A stretch of DNA of 64,000 nucleotides from an uncultured Collinsella sp. (GTDB taxonomy: Bacteria; Actinomycetota; Coriobacteriia; Coriobacteriales; Coriobacteriaceae): contig CABUWV010000001.1 in the NCBI GenBank assembly GCA_902495355.1, positions 62,001-126,000 of the forward strand, given 5' to 3'. Below, one piece after another: positions 10,093 through 20,562 of this stretch. Both the position numbers and the translations under genes were made by a program. Under the pieces are notes generated by a model. It saw only the letters and a list, made by a program, of their open reading frames with translations. It had not been told where the DNA came from and made no database searches. Every line of letters starts with the position of its first letter. Position 1 is the first letter of the stretch.

Positions 10093-11451
10093 TTACGCCT
10101 CCTCAACGGGATCGACGGATAGGACAATCTCGCTAACGCCAAGGTCGAGTGCGCGCTGAATCACCTTTGCCGGCAGCGGGAAGCTCTCCATGACGCTCGG
10201 TTTAAACGGGCGGACCTTGCCTGCAAACAGTTCCTCGTCGCCTGTCAGAATGCGCACGCGGGCGGCGTCGACCGGTCGGCGCACGCGGAAGTTGAGTTTG
10301 GTGAGTGCCACAGCCGTAATGCGTCCCGGCAGTGCGTAGCCCGCAATGCCGGCGGGGGAGACCGTGAGCTCGCAGCCCTCGTCCGCCACTCCCGCTGCGG
10401 TACCGACAGCCCCCAGCGCATACGCCGCCGCAGCCGCACCGGCACGCTCGGACTCGGTCGTCACGTTGTCTGCCAGGTCGTGCACGTGCAGCACGTTGCC
10501 GCAGGCAAAGATGCCCGGAACGCCCGTCTGCAGGTTCTGGTCAACCACGGCGCCGCGCGTGCGTGGGTCGAGCTCAACGCCCGCGGCAACCGAAAGCTCG
10601 TTTTCGGGAATCAGACCCATCGAAAGCAGCAGCGTGTCGCACGGAACAACACGCTCGGTTCCCGGAATGGGCGCCAGGCTCTCGTCGACCTGACTCACCT
10701 CGACGGCCTCCACGCGATCGTGTCCGATCACGCGCGTGACGGTGGTGGACAGGTGCAGCGGAATGCCAAAGTCGTCCAGGCAGTTCTTGACGTTGCGGCG
10801 CAGACCGTTGGCGTACGGCATGAGCTCGTATACGCCCTCGACCGAAATCCCCTCGAGCGTGCAGCGGCGCGCCATGATAAGTCCGATGTCGCCCGAGCCC
10901 AAAATGACGGCACGCGATCCGGGCTTGAGATTTTCGATATTGATGTATCGCTGCGCCAGGCCCGCCGTAAACACACCGGCGGGACGGCTGCCGGGGATCT
11001 TAATTTCGCTGCGTGTGCGCTCGCGACAACCCATGGCAAGGATGACCGCGCGCCCGGTGAGCCGTAGCATGCTGGCGGGGCTCATGAGCGTGACGGTATG
11101 GACCGCGGCGTCTTCCGTAGGCTCGCCCGAATCAATCCCAATCACCATGCAGTCCAGGAACAGCGTAATGTCGGTTGCGCGCACCTGGTCGATAAAGCGC
11201 TGTGCGTATTCGGGACCGGTGAGTTCCTGTTTAAAGTGCGACAGGCCAAAGCCGGGGTGGATGCACTGGCGGAGGATGCCGCCCAGGTGCTGCTCGCGCT
11301 CCACGATGGCCACGCGTGCGCCGGCCTTATGCGCGGCCAGCGCGGCCGCCATGCCTGCAGGCCCGCCGCCGATAACGACCACGTCGAAGGCTTGCGTTTG
11401 TACGGCTTCTACGACGCCGCAATCAATCGCACTCGATTTGAACTCCTCCAT
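10093..11451 (-). CDS. FAD/NAD-dependent oxidoreductase, second gene of GlpA-like operon
   Basis: Two-dinucleotide-fold flavoprotein. It has FAD-binding GGGPAGMAAALAAHKAGA near the N-terminus, a second nucleotide-binding motif (VILGSGDIGLIMARR) in the middle, and the GIFACGNVLHVHD segment typical of the pyridine nucleotide-disulphide reductase fold. The 452-residue frame starts at the ATG ending 11451, one base after the upstream stop (TAGGATG). It probably moves electrons between the GlpA-like dehydrogenase and NAD(P)H or another acceptor; the true partner is inferred from operon order. Confidence 0.88.
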   Translation of the reverse strand: MEEFKSSAIDCGVVEAVQTQAFDVVVIGGGPAGMAAALAAHKAGARVAIVEREQHLGGILRQCIHPGFGLSHFKQELTGPEYAQRFIDQVRATDITLFLDCMVIGIDSGEPTEDAAVHTVTLMSPASMLRLTGRAVILAMGCRERTRSEIKIPGSRPAGVFTAGLAQRYINIENLKPGSRAVILGSGDIGLIMARRCTLEGISVEGVYELMPYANGLRRNVKNCLDDFGIPLHLSTTVTRVIGHDRVEAVEVSQVDESLAPIPGTERVVPCDTLLLSMGLIPENELSVAAGVELDPRTRGAVVDQNLQTGVPGIFACGNVLHVHDLADNVTTESERAGAAAAAYALGAVGTAAGVADEGCELTVSPAGIAGYALPGRITAVALTKLNFRVRRPVDAARVRILTGDEELFAGKVRPFKPSVMESFPLPAKVIQRALDLGVSEIVLSVDPVEEA

Positions 11452-11452
11452 C

Positions 11453-12925
11453 CTAGCGCACCCCCTTCAAAGGTCCCTCGACCAACCAGGAGCCGGCGTC
11501 CTCCAGTAATACCTCGCTAGGGTTGCAGCCCAACTCGCGCGTCAGAATCGCCACCACGCGGCTCTGGCAAAAGCCGCTCTGACACCGGCCCATACCGGCA
11601 CGGCAGCGGCGCTTGACGCCTTCGACCGAAACCGCGCCCGGCTGGCGTCGGATCGCGGCCACGATCTCGGCTTCGGGCACCGTCTCGCAGCGGCAGACAA
11701 TCTGGCCCCACGCGGGATCGGACTCGATCAGCTCCTCCTTGCGTGCCAGTGGTGCGCGGTCAAAGTCGTCCGGCGCGCGGCGAATTGGGTTCCAGTCATC
11801 CCGTTCGCGCAAAACCACACCCGCGTCGCGCATAACCTGCTCCATGCGCTCGGCAATGGCCGGCGCGCTCGCCACGCCCGGCGACTGAATGCCTGCCGCC
11901 TGGAACAGTCCCGGCACCACGGCCGACTGCCCAATAAAGAAGTCGTTCGTTCCCTGAATGACCGGACGCCCGCCGGCAAATGCGCGCACCACGCGGCGCG
12001 TATCCAGATCGGGCACCAGCTTGCGCGCGCCGGTCAGCAGCGCGTTAACGTCGCCGGCGTAGGTCTGCGTGTCGCCCGGATCGCGCACGGCGGCGGTCGC
12101 GGTGATCACCGTGTTGCCGTGGACGGTGCCTGTAACGATGACGCCCTTGGAAACCGGCGTGGGAACGGGGTAGAGCGGCATGAGCGCACGTGGCTCCTTG
12201 TCCAGCACCACGATGTTGCCCTGGCGCCAGACCATCTGGAACTCCTCGGCGCCCGCCATATGCGAGATGTTTGCGGCGCCGTTGCCCGCGGCATTAATCA
12301 AATAGCGGCAACGCACATCACCGGTCGGTGTCACCAGCGTAAAGCGAGCGGTCCCGTCACCGCTCCCGTCGCCAGCGCCGGGAGCTACCTCGATCGCCTC
12401 CACCGGCGCGGACCGCATAAAGGTCACCCCGTTGGCGACGGCGTTTTCCAGCGCGGCGATGGCAACCTCAAACGGGTCGACAAATCCAGTCGAGGGGCAC
12501 CACAACGCACACGTTGCATCGGCACTGGCGCGCGGCTCCAATTCGTGGATGCGGTCGGGTCCGACGATCGACAGCTCGGGCACACCGTTGGCAAGGCCGT
12601 TGCACCGCAGCTGCTCCAGTTGTGCGCCGTCTTCGTCGTTAAAGCCCAGCACCATCGACCCGGTGCGACAGAACAGAAAGCCCAGCTCCTGTGCCCACGT
12701 ACCGTACAGCTCGCAGCCACGGGCGTTGACCTGCGACTTTACCGTGCCCGGCGACGGATCGTAGCCGGCGTGCACCAGGCCGCCGTTGGCCTTCGACGCG
12801 CCCAGCGCAATATCATTAGCCGCCTCGACCACGCAAATGGACAGGTCATAGCGCGCGAGCTGCCTCGCGATGGCGCATCCGGTGATGCCCGCGCCGACAA
12901 TCACGATATCAAACGTTTCCGTCAC
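11453..12925 (-). CDS. GlpA-like FAD-dependent glycerol-3-phosphate dehydrogenase
   Basis: DAO-type flavoprotein (490 aa) predicted to oxidise glycerol-3-phosphate or a similar hydroxy acid at the membrane. The N-terminus has the FAD motif VGAGITGCAIARQL. The C-terminus carries a BFD-like [2Fe-2S] domain with Cys-x-Cys (IVCRCE) and later GMGRCQSGFC, as in anaerobic GlpA. The start is GTG at 12925 after GGGAGG. It leads the three-gene minus-strand operon, the arrangement common in anaerobes. Without glpK nearby the substrate is not certain; L-2-hydroxyglutarate oxidase-like activity is an alternative. Confidence 0.85.
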   Translation of the reverse strand: MTETFDIVIVGAGITGCAIARQLARYDLSICVVEAANDIALGASKANGGLVHAGYDPSPGTVKSQVNARGCELYGTWAQELGFLFCRTGSMVLGFNDEDGAQLEQLRCNGLANGVPELSIVGPDRIHELEPRASADATCALWCPSTGFVDPFEVAIAALENAVANGVTFMRSAPVEAIEVAPGAGDGSGDGTARFTLVTPTGDVRCRYLINAAGNGAANISHMAGAEEFQMVWRQGNIVVLDKEPRALMPLYPVPTPVSKGVIVTGTVHGNTVITATAAVRDPGDTQTYAGDVNALLTGARKLVPDLDTRRVVRAFAGGRPVIQGTNDFFIGQSAVVPGLFQAAGIQSPGVASAPAIAERMEQVMRDAGVVLRERDDWNPIRRAPDDFDRAPLARKEELIESDPAWGQIVCRCETVPEAEIVAAIRRQPGAVSVEGVKRRCRAGMGRCQSGFCQSRVVAILTRELGCNPSEVLLEDAGSWLVEGPLKGVR

Positions 12926-13330
12926 AGTGCCTCCCTGACGAGTTGACAGGCCGTCAATAAGACTATCCTACGGTCTGCATACCTCCAGCGCAGCGGCAAT
13001 GCGGCGAACAGCCCCGCAACACCCGCTAACGGCAGGCGAGGGGAGACCCGGCAACGTCGACAATCTTGCCTGCCAGCTACCACGTTGACGTTTTGTCTCG
13101 ATCTGTAACAGTAGGAGGGTTTTTGAGGTCCAAGATGTTACAGATCGAGATTGAAGTCGGGGAGGGACCTCTGTGTCTCGATCTGTAACATCTAGGACCG
13201 GATTCCGCTCCCACCTGTTACAGATTGAGATGTTTGTGTCCGCGCCAGCCCCGCCCCTAGCCGTAGTCCCATATAAACAAACCCCGTGGTAAACTTGACC
13301 GGACTGTTAATATTCCGAAAGGTACCCATA
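12926..13330. other. Divergent spacer with two tandem palindromes
   Basis: No gene is seen. It separates divergently transcribed genes, so it should hold both promoters, but I cannot place them with confidence. Its main content is the pair of palindromes at 13096-13230. Confidence 0.55.
13096..13230. repeat. Two tandem palindromes sharing 15-base arms
   Basis: TCTCGATCTGTAACA at 13096-13110 pairs perfectly with 13136-13150, and the same word at 13176-13190 pairs with 13216-13230 with one mismatch. The arms are the same in both hairpins but the loops differ. They lie between divergent genes, so operator or REP-type roles are both possible. Confidence 0.65.
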
Positions 13331-13762
13331 ATGTCCAAGTACATCTCCGAGCTCATGTCGCCGCAGCTCATGGGCGTCGTCTATGCCTTCGTTGGCTTTA
13401 TCATCGCCCTGTATGTGCTGTCGGTCGTCTATGTGTTCATCGACGCTCGCCGCCGCGGCGCCAGCGCCTACGTGGCATGGGGCATCATCGCCCTCATCCC
13501 GTTTGTAGGCCTCATCGCCTACCTGGTCCTGCGTCCGCACTCCTACGCGTCCGACCGCGAGGAGCAGGAGCTGGACATGGCCCTGCGCGAGCGCCAGCTT
13601 GCCCAGTACGGCACCTGCCCGCAGTGCGGCGCGCCCATCGAGAAGGACTTCGTCGTCTGCCCGGTGTGCGACACTCAGGTTCGCAACGTCTGCCCCAGCT
13701 GCCATCGCCCGCTCGATGCGCACTGGAAGGTCTGCCCCTACTGCCGAACTCGCATCCAGTAA
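13331..13762 (+). CDS. Membrane protein with C-terminal double zinc ribbon
   Basis: The 143-residue protein has two N-terminal membrane segments (about 10-35 and 45-65, separated by DARRRGAS). A cytosolic tail follows with four CxxC-type pairs: CPQC, CPVC, CPSC and CPYC. Double zinc ribbons of this sort mediate protein or nucleic-acid contacts, but no enzymatic role is evident. The ATG at 13331 is preferred over the upstream in-frame start because it begins the conserved-looking MSKYISE segment after GAAAGG. Function is unknown. Confidence 0.8.
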   Translation: MSKYISELMSPQLMGVVYAFVGFIIALYVLSVVYVFIDARRRGASAYVAWGIIALIPFVGLIAYLVLRPHSYASDREEQELDMALRERQLAQYGTCPQCGAPIEKDFVVCPVCDTQVRNVCPSCHRPLDAHWKVCPYCRTRIQ

Positions 13763-13857
13763 CGCATCCATCGCCGGGCCGGCCGCAAGTCCCGGGCACG
13801 CCGCAAGCCACGCGCACCCTGCGCCCCGCCCACACGATGAAGCATGCGTAGAAAATC

Positions 13858-13890
13858 GCCCGCTGTGCCATTAAGGTGCGGCGGGCGCTT
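13858..13890 (+). terminator. Hairpin upstream of the thrS promoter
   Basis: GCCCGC (13858-13863) pairs with GCGGGC (13881-13886), with partial inner pairing and a short T pair after. It probably ends the transcript of the zinc-ribbon gene. Confidence 0.45.
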
Positions 13891-13959
13891 GTATACCAAG
13901 GCAACCTGCCTATAATGATGCAAGTCAAAAACGCCGAGCGCATCGCACGCACTTGCATC
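13889..13959 (+). promoter_or_regulatory. thrS promoter and leader hairpin
   Basis: A perfect -10 box TATAAT (13911-13916) lies 16 bases after a partial -35 (TTGTAT at 13889-13894). GATGCAAGT (13917-13925) and ACTTGCATC (13951-13959) form a perfect 9-bp inverted repeat starting at about +1, so the leader RNA begins with a hairpin. It is too short for a T-box. Confidence 0.6.
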
Positions 13960-13986
13960 AGGCATCCGAGAGGAGAAAACATACCC

Positions 13987-15750
<1,764 letters not shown>

Positions 15751-15772
15751 GGCAAGCTTCACAACAATTAAC

Positions 15773-15808
15773 AAAGGCGACCGTCCACATAGGGCGGTCG
15801 CCTTTTTT
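15773..15808 (+). terminator. thrS terminator 1
   Basis: AAAGGCGACCG (15773-15783) pairs with CGGTCGCCTTT (from 15795), followed by a run of T. This is a textbook intrinsic terminator 23 bases after thrS. Confidence 0.85.
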
Positions 15809-15823
15809 CTTACCAAAATAAGA

Positions 15824-15850
15824 AAAGCCGCTGGTTGAGCGGCTTTTTTT
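15824..15850 (+). terminator. thrS terminator 2
   Basis: AAAGCCGCT (15824-15832) pairs with AGCGGCTTT (15838-15846) over a 5-base loop, followed by more T. It is a second intrinsic terminator, isolating thrS from the polysaccharide locus. Confidence 0.8.
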
Positions 15851-15858
15851 GTTGCACA

Positions 15859-15989
15859 AAAAGGTACAGATTTTTGTATCTTTCGACGTAGGTCATTATA
15901 CAAGCAATTAATTAGCGTTTGCCCAGATTACGCAAAATGTACTGCTAGTAGGTGCATCTCCATACCCCTCTACAAAAACCTGTACTTTT
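15859..15989. repeat. Spaced inverted repeat in the polysaccharide-locus leader
   Basis: GTACAGATTTTTGTA at about 15864-15878 is nearly the inverse of TACAAAAACCTGTAC at 15971-15985, about 92 bases apart. The stretch from 15851 to 16076 has no gene and must hold the promoter of the locus. The pair could be binding sites or the base of a leader RNA structure. Confidence 0.4.
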
Positions 15990-16076
15990 GCGACTGCGCC
16001 TAGCTGCGAGCGAGAAGCCTGTTCTAAACGCCCCTGCATTTGCGTGCATCGCAAAGCCAAAAGAGGGGGCGAGAAC

Positions 16077-16667
16077 ATGGAACAGACGGCACGGCGCCAA
16101 GAGCAGCTGCCAGGCGCATTTAACGGCGCCACCACCAACAGCCAGCACGGCCGCGTCCGCTGGTATCTGGTTCACACCCCCAACGGTAAAGAGCGCGAGA
16201 CCTGTGAAAAGGTCCGCCGCATTATCCCGCACGAGTTGATGCAGGACGCTTTTGTGATGCAAAAGGAGTTCTGGTTTAAGCGGGACGGCGCCTGGTCGCT
16301 CCAAACCAAACCCATGTACAAGGAATATTTCTTCGTCGCTACGCACGATGTCCCCGCGCTCGATAGGGCCCTGGCTCAGTTGAGCTTCGGCTGTCGCATC
16401 GCCGGAAGTAGGGAGCGGGCGTACATGCCCATGCCGGACGATGCGCAGGACTGGTACCGCAGCGTGCTGGACGACGACGGCGTGGTGCGCAACAGCGTTG
16501 CATGCATAGAAGATGGCGTGTTGCACATAGAGCAAGGGCCCTTGGTGGGGCAAGAGGCCCGTGTAAAGAAGATCGACCGTCATAAGCGCTGGTGCCTGGT
16601 AGACGTGGGCGAAGGCGATTCCGCTTTTAGGGAGCTGCTTGCGCTCGACGTTCCCAGCAAAACGTAA
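16077..16667 (+). CDS. NusG-paralogue transcription antiterminator (LoaP/RfaH/UpxY type)
   Basis: Specialised NusG paralogue expected to bind RNA polymerase and let it read through the long polysaccharide operon. The 196-residue protein from the ATG at 16077 (after GAGGGGGCG) has an NGN domain beginning VRWYLVHTPNGKERETCEKV and a KOW segment near GQEARVKKIDRHKRWCLVDV. It is the first gene of the locus, the usual place for LoaP-type factors. LoaP, RfaH and UpxY subtypes cannot be separated here, though an actinobacterial host favours LoaP. The real nusG is not in the window. Confidence 0.85.
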   Translation: MEQTARRQEQLPGAFNGATTNSQHGRVRWYLVHTPNGKERETCEKVRRIIPHELMQDAFVMQKEFWFKRDGAWSLQTKPMYKEYFFVATHDVPALDRALAQLSFGCRIAGSRERAYMPMPDDAQDWYRSVLDDDGVVRNSVACIEDGVLHIEQGPLVGQEARVKKIDRHKRWCLVDVGEGDSAFRELLALDVPSKT

Positions 16668-16767
16668 GGGAGACGTTGCACTAGATGTTCGTTCGCATTC
16701 TTTGAATTTATTGATTGGGGGATCCCTGGGGAACAGGGACGTACGTTTGATTGTGGCTGCTAAGGAA

Positions 16768-17454
16768 ATGACAGAGAGCTGTGCATCAGCGGGGGACGCA
16801 CTGGCTTTCAATCAGATTAAGCCGAGCGGTACGCTTGGCTATCGCTTTGTTAAGAGGCTGTTTGACCTGCTGTTCAGTCTTTTGATGAGTGTACTGCTGC
16901 TTATCCCCATCGCCATTGTGTGTGCGCTCATTAGCCTTGAGACGCCCGGCAGTCCTATGTATACGCAAGAACGCGTTGGCAAGGGTGGAAAGACAATCAA
17001 GATTTTCAAGCTTCGCAGCATGGTCACCGATGCTGGCGATGTGCAGAAGTATCTGAGCCCTGAGCAGCTATATCAGTGGGAAGTCGAGCGCAAAGTCGAC
17101 GATGACCCCCGCATTACCAAGATTGGTCAATTCATTCGTAAATGCTCTATCGATGAGATGCCGCAGTTCCTGAACGTGCTGAACGGCGATCTTTCCGTCA
17201 TCGGACCGCGTCCCATTACAAGAGACGAACTTGAGCAGCACTTTTCCGATGAGCAAAAGGCCGAGCTACTTTCTGTCCAGCCTGGCATCACGGGCCTGTG
17301 GCAGGCGACCGATCGCAACGCTGCAACGTTCGAGAGCGGCCTGCGTCAAAAGATCGAGCTTCGTTACGTGCGTAACCGATGCTTCCGCATGGATTGGAAA
17401 TGTTTTACCGGCACCTTCGGTGCCATGTTTGGCAGGAAGAGGACGGGGCGATAA
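16768..17454 (+). CDS. Undecaprenyl-phosphate sugar phosphotransferase (priming transferase)
   Basis: Bacterial sugar transferase that starts repeat-unit assembly by moving a sugar-1-phosphate to undecaprenyl phosphate. One membrane segment (LFDLLFSLLMSVLLLIPIAI) is followed by the catalytic domain with QERVGKGGKTIKIFKLRSM, RKCSIDEMPQFLNVL, SVIGPRP and QPGITGLWQ. About 229 residues follow from the ATG at 16768. The start is uncertain: TTG at 16747, 7 bases after AGGGA, or GTG at 16753 would lengthen it, and the frame is open back into the previous gene. The donor sugar is not predictable. Confidence 0.88.
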   Translation: MTESCASAGDALAFNQIKPSGTLGYRFVKRLFDLLFSLLMSVLLLIPIAIVCALISLETPGSPMYTQERVGKGGKTIKIFKLRSMVTDAGDVQKYLSPEQLYQWEVERKVDDDPRITKIGQFIRKCSIDEMPQFLNVLNGDLSVIGPRPITRDELEQHFSDEQKAELLSVQPGITGLWQATDRNAATFESGLRQKIELRYVRNRCFRMDWKCFTGTFGAMFGRKRTGR

Positions 17455-18363
17455 GTGGCTATTGAGAATGGACCTCTGGTTAGCGTTATTGTTCCAACTT
17501 ATAAAAGGGCAGATCGGCTGACAAAAGCGTTAAATTCTATTTCTAATCAGTCTTACAAGAATCTCGAAATACTTGTCGTTAACGACAACGAAGTGAATTC
17601 CAAGTGGGATAAGGAAACAAATAAAGTACTTTTAGCATGCGAAGATTCGCGTCTAAGGACTATCCATACTGCTGGTCGTACGGGCGGGGGTTCCGCGCGT
17701 AATTATGCATGTCGTCAAGCGATGGGCGATTACCTGGCATTTCTTGATGATGATGATGAGTTTCTCCCAGATAAGGTCGAAACGCAGCTTGTCTATATGC
17801 TGGAAAACGGCCTCGATATGTGCTGGCAGGATGTCTCTTGGTATAACGAGTCGGGTAAACTCGTGGAGCATCGCCGGCTCAATCATTGTGATGATTTCTC
17901 AAAAGAGGGTTTGCTCAGAGCGCATCTATTAACGCCAATAGCACCCACATCAATCTACATGCTAAAGAAGAGTCTGTTTGACGTGACCGAGGGATTCGGC
18001 GAAGTTGCTACGGGCCAAGACTGGTGGCTAATGCTTCGTTGTATTGAAGCTGGTGCGCGTATTGGCTATATGCCAGAAGTCCACGTGCATCAGTATCTGC
18101 ATTCTGGTGAGCGCCTTTCTCTGGGAAACAACAAGATCGAAGGCGAAGTGGCGAGACACAAGGTCGTTCAAAGTTATTACCCACAGCTCGATAAGAAAGA
18201 TATCAACTATATAGAGTTTCGACATAACGCCGTTTTGGCATTTGCAATGAAGCGTAGTCGACGATATGTGGATGCGTTCGGCTATGCGATCAAGGCTTTC
18301 TTTGCGTCGCCGAGTGCCTGCGTTACTGAAGCTTTTGGATTCTTTAGGAAAAGTAAATCTTAG
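17455..18363 (+). CDS. Glycosyltransferase family 2
   Basis: GT-A fold transferase that adds a sugar to the lipid-linked repeat unit on the cytoplasmic face. The 302-residue protein opens with VSVIVPTYKRADRLTKALNS and has the metal-binding acidic cluster AFLDDDDEFLPDKVE. The start is GTG at 17455 immediately after the TAA of the priming transferase, so the two are coupled. GC content falls clearly from here compared with thrS. The acceptor and sugar are unknown. Confidence 0.87.
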   Translation: MAIENGPLVSVIVPTYKRADRLTKALNSISNQSYKNLEILVVNDNEVNSKWDKETNKVLLACEDSRLRTIHTAGRTGGGSARNYACRQAMGDYLAFLDDDDEFLPDKVETQLVYMLENGLDMCWQDVSWYNESGKLVEHRRLNHCDDFSKEGLLRAHLLTPIAPTSIYMLKKSLFDVTEGFGEVATGQDWWLMLRCIEAGARIGYMPEVHVHQYLHSGERLSLGNNKIEGEVARHKVVQSYYPQLDKKDINYIEFRHNAVLAFAMKRSRRYVDAFGYAIKAFFASPSACVTEAFGFFRKSKS

Positions 18364-18409
18364 CTACGAGTTATGATCCGTAATTTCAATTTTTCTGAGG
18401 AGTCGTTTT

Positions 18410-19681
18410 ATGACTGAAAAAATAAAGATCGCTGTCGCCGGTACCGGCTACGTCGGCCTGTCCCTCGCCGTCCTGCTCTCGCAGCACAACGAGGTGCACG
18501 CGCTGGACATCGTGCCCGAGAAGGTCGAGAAGATCAACAGCTACGTATCGCCCATCCAGGACGACGAGATCGAGCGTTTCCTGGCGGAGGCCAAGGCGGG
18601 GGAGCGCGAGCTCGACCTGCACGCCACGGTCGACGTGGCCGAGGCCTACGCGGGCGCCGACTACGCCGTCATCGCCACGCCCACCAACTACGACAGCGAC
18701 AGGAACTTCTTCGACACGAGCTCCGTCGAGGCCGCCATCGCCGCCGTTCGCTCGGTGAACCCGGACGCCTGGATCGTCATCAAGTCCACGATCCCCGTCG
18801 GCTACACCGCGGGCCTGCGCGAGAGGCTGGGCGACAGCAAGATCTTCTTCAGCCCGGAGTTCCTGCGCGAGAGCAAGGCTCTCTACGACAACCTGCATCC
18901 CTCTCGTATCGTGGTGGGCGCGCCGAAGGACGACCCCGAGGCCGTCGCGGCTGCCGAGCGCTTCGCCGGCCTGCTCGCGCAGGGTGCCGATCCCGCTGAG
19001 CTGGAGCGCGTGAACGCCGACGGCTCCAAGGGCATCCCGGAGCTCGTGCTGGGCACCACCGAGGCCGAGGCCGTAAAGCTCTTCGCCAACACCTACCTGG
19101 CGCTGCGCGTGGCCTACTTCAACGAGCTCGACACCTACTGCGAGGTCCGCGGCCTCAACACCCGCGACGTCATCGACGGCGTGTGCCTGGAGCCGCGCAT
19201 CGGCAGCCACTACAACAACCCCAGCTTCGGCTACGGCGGCTACTGCCTGCCCAAGGACACCAAGCAGCTGCTGGCCAACTACAAGGACGTGCCGCAGAAC
19301 CTGATCGAGGCCATCGTGGAGGCCAACCGCACCCGCAAGGACTTCGTGGCCGAAGAGGTGCTGCAGATGGTGTGGGACCGCGTGTATGGGGGCAAGCCGA
19401 AGCCGGTCGTGGGCGTGTACCGCCTGACGATGAAGTCGAACTCCGACAACTTCCGCGCGAGCTCCATCCAGGGCGTCATGAAGCGCGTTAAGGCCAAGGG
19501 CGTGCCCGTGGTGGTCTACGAGCCCACGCTGGACGCGCCGGAGTTCTTCGGCTCCGAGGTGACCCACGACCTGGAGGCCTTCAAGGCCGGCTGCGACGTG
19601 ATCGTGGCCAACCGCTGGAGCGACGAGCTCGCGGACGTGGCGGACAAGGTGTACACGAGGGATTTGTTTAAGAGGGATTAA
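18410..19681 (+). CDS. ugd: UDP-glucose 6-dehydrogenase
   Basis: Makes UDP-glucuronate from UDP-glucose with NAD. The 423-residue protein has the N-terminal NAD motif [17 protein letters not shown], the segment KSTIPVGYT, and the active-site Cys in [12 protein letters not shown]. The ATG at 18410 follows GAGGAG. Its third positions are almost all C or G and it is far richer in GC than the genes on both sides, which points to a separate origin within the locus. It implies uronic acid in the polymer. A related UDP-sugar dehydrogenase is the alternative. Confidence 0.92.
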   Translation: MTEKIKIAVAGTGYVGLSLAVLLSQHNEVHALDIVPEKVEKINSYVSPIQDDEIERFLAEAKAGERELDLHATVDVAEAYAGADYAVIATPTNYDSDRNFFDTSSVEAAIAAVRSVNPDAWIVIKSTIPVGYTAGLRERLGDSKIFFSPEFLRESKALYDNLHPSRIVVGAPKDDPEAVAAAERFAGLLAQGADPAELERVNADGSKGIPELVLGTTEAEAVKLFANTYLALRVAYFNELDTYCEVRGLNTRDVIDGVCLEPRIGSHYNNPSFGYGGYCLPKDTKQLLANYKDVPQNLIEAIVEANRTRKDFVAEEVLQMVWDRVYGGKPKPVVGVYRLTMKSNSDNFRASSIQGVMKRVKAKGVPVVVYEPTLDAPEFFGSEVTHDLEAFKAGCDVIVANRWSDELADVADKVYTRDLFKRD

Positions 19682-19683
19682 AG

Positions 19684-20562
19684 ATGTCTAACGCAGGTAT
19701 TGCTAGGGATTTATATAGACGCGTTTTGAATGTCGAGGCTATAGTTCTTGGTATAGAACGGGCAAAGGAGTTGGATGCAAGGATACGTTTTGGCAGAAAG
19801 CTTGATTTAGCCAATCCGCGCACTCTTGCAGATAAAATTTGCTGGATTGAACTAAATACTGATCAGGCTCTCAGTGCCCGGTGCACTGATAAGTGGGATG
19901 TTCGCGACTATGTCTCCGGGAAGGGTCTTCAGGATTTATTGGTTCCTGCTTATGGTCCTTGGCGATGCGTCGAGGATATTGATTTTGATGCATTGCCTCA
20001 CGCCTTCGTTCTCAAAGCTACCCACGGTTGCGAGATGAATTATCTTGTTCCAGATAAAGACACTCTTGACGTGAATGATATGTTATTGCATGCGCGGAAA
20101 TGGCTTGGTGAGGATTATCCTCGAGCGTGTTTGGAACCGCATTATAAGTTAGTGCCTCATCGTTTATATGCTGAAGATTTCATCGGCGGTATGGATGAAA
20201 TAGTTGACTATAAATTTCATTGTATAAATGGCGAACCTAGATTTGTTTTAACTTGCAGCGAGCGAAATCAGGGCCTGAAACTTAACCTTTACGATTTAGA
20301 TTGGAGTTCCATAGAGGGACTTCAGGGCCCTATGAAGAATGACAAAGAAATCGGTAGGCCTAGACTTCTTAATGAGATGATTGAAGTGTCGAGAACACTT
20401 AGCGCCGATTTTCCTTTCGTTCGCGTCGACTTGTATGAGGTTGACGGTAAGGTTGCGTTTGGCGAGCTCACGTTTTCGCCCGCATGTGGTGTTATGGATT
20501 ACTACACTGACGAATTTATTGGGAAATGGGGCGAAGTTTTACGTGTCGATGGGCTCTGCTAA
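19684..20562 (+). CDS. TupA-like ATP-grasp protein
   Basis: Resembles the TupA-like ATP-grasp family found in polysaccharide loci. Visible features are DKWDVRDYV, FVLKATHGCEMNYLV, the YKFHCINGEPRFVL core, and a C-terminal VRVDLYEVDGKVAFGELTFSPACG with the expected metal-binding acids. In related systems such proteins attach amino or other acids to sugars such as uronates, which would fit the adjacent Ugd; that use is inference. The ATG at 19684 lies two bases after the ugd stop. It is AT-rich, unlike ugd. Confidence 0.8.
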   Translation: MSNAGIARDLYRRVLNVEAIVLGIERAKELDARIRFGRKLDLANPRTLADKICWIELNTDQALSARCTDKWDVRDYVSGKGLQDLLVPAYGPWRCVEDIDFDALPHAFVLKATHGCEMNYLVPDKDTLDVNDMLLHARKWLGEDYPRACLEPHYKLVPHRLYAEDFIGGMDEIVDYKFHCINGEPRFVLTCSERNQGLKLNLYDLDWSSIEGLQGPMKNDKEIGRPRLLNEMIEVSRTLSADFPFVRVDLYEVDGKVAFGELTFSPACGVMDYYTDEFIGKWGEVLRVDGLC

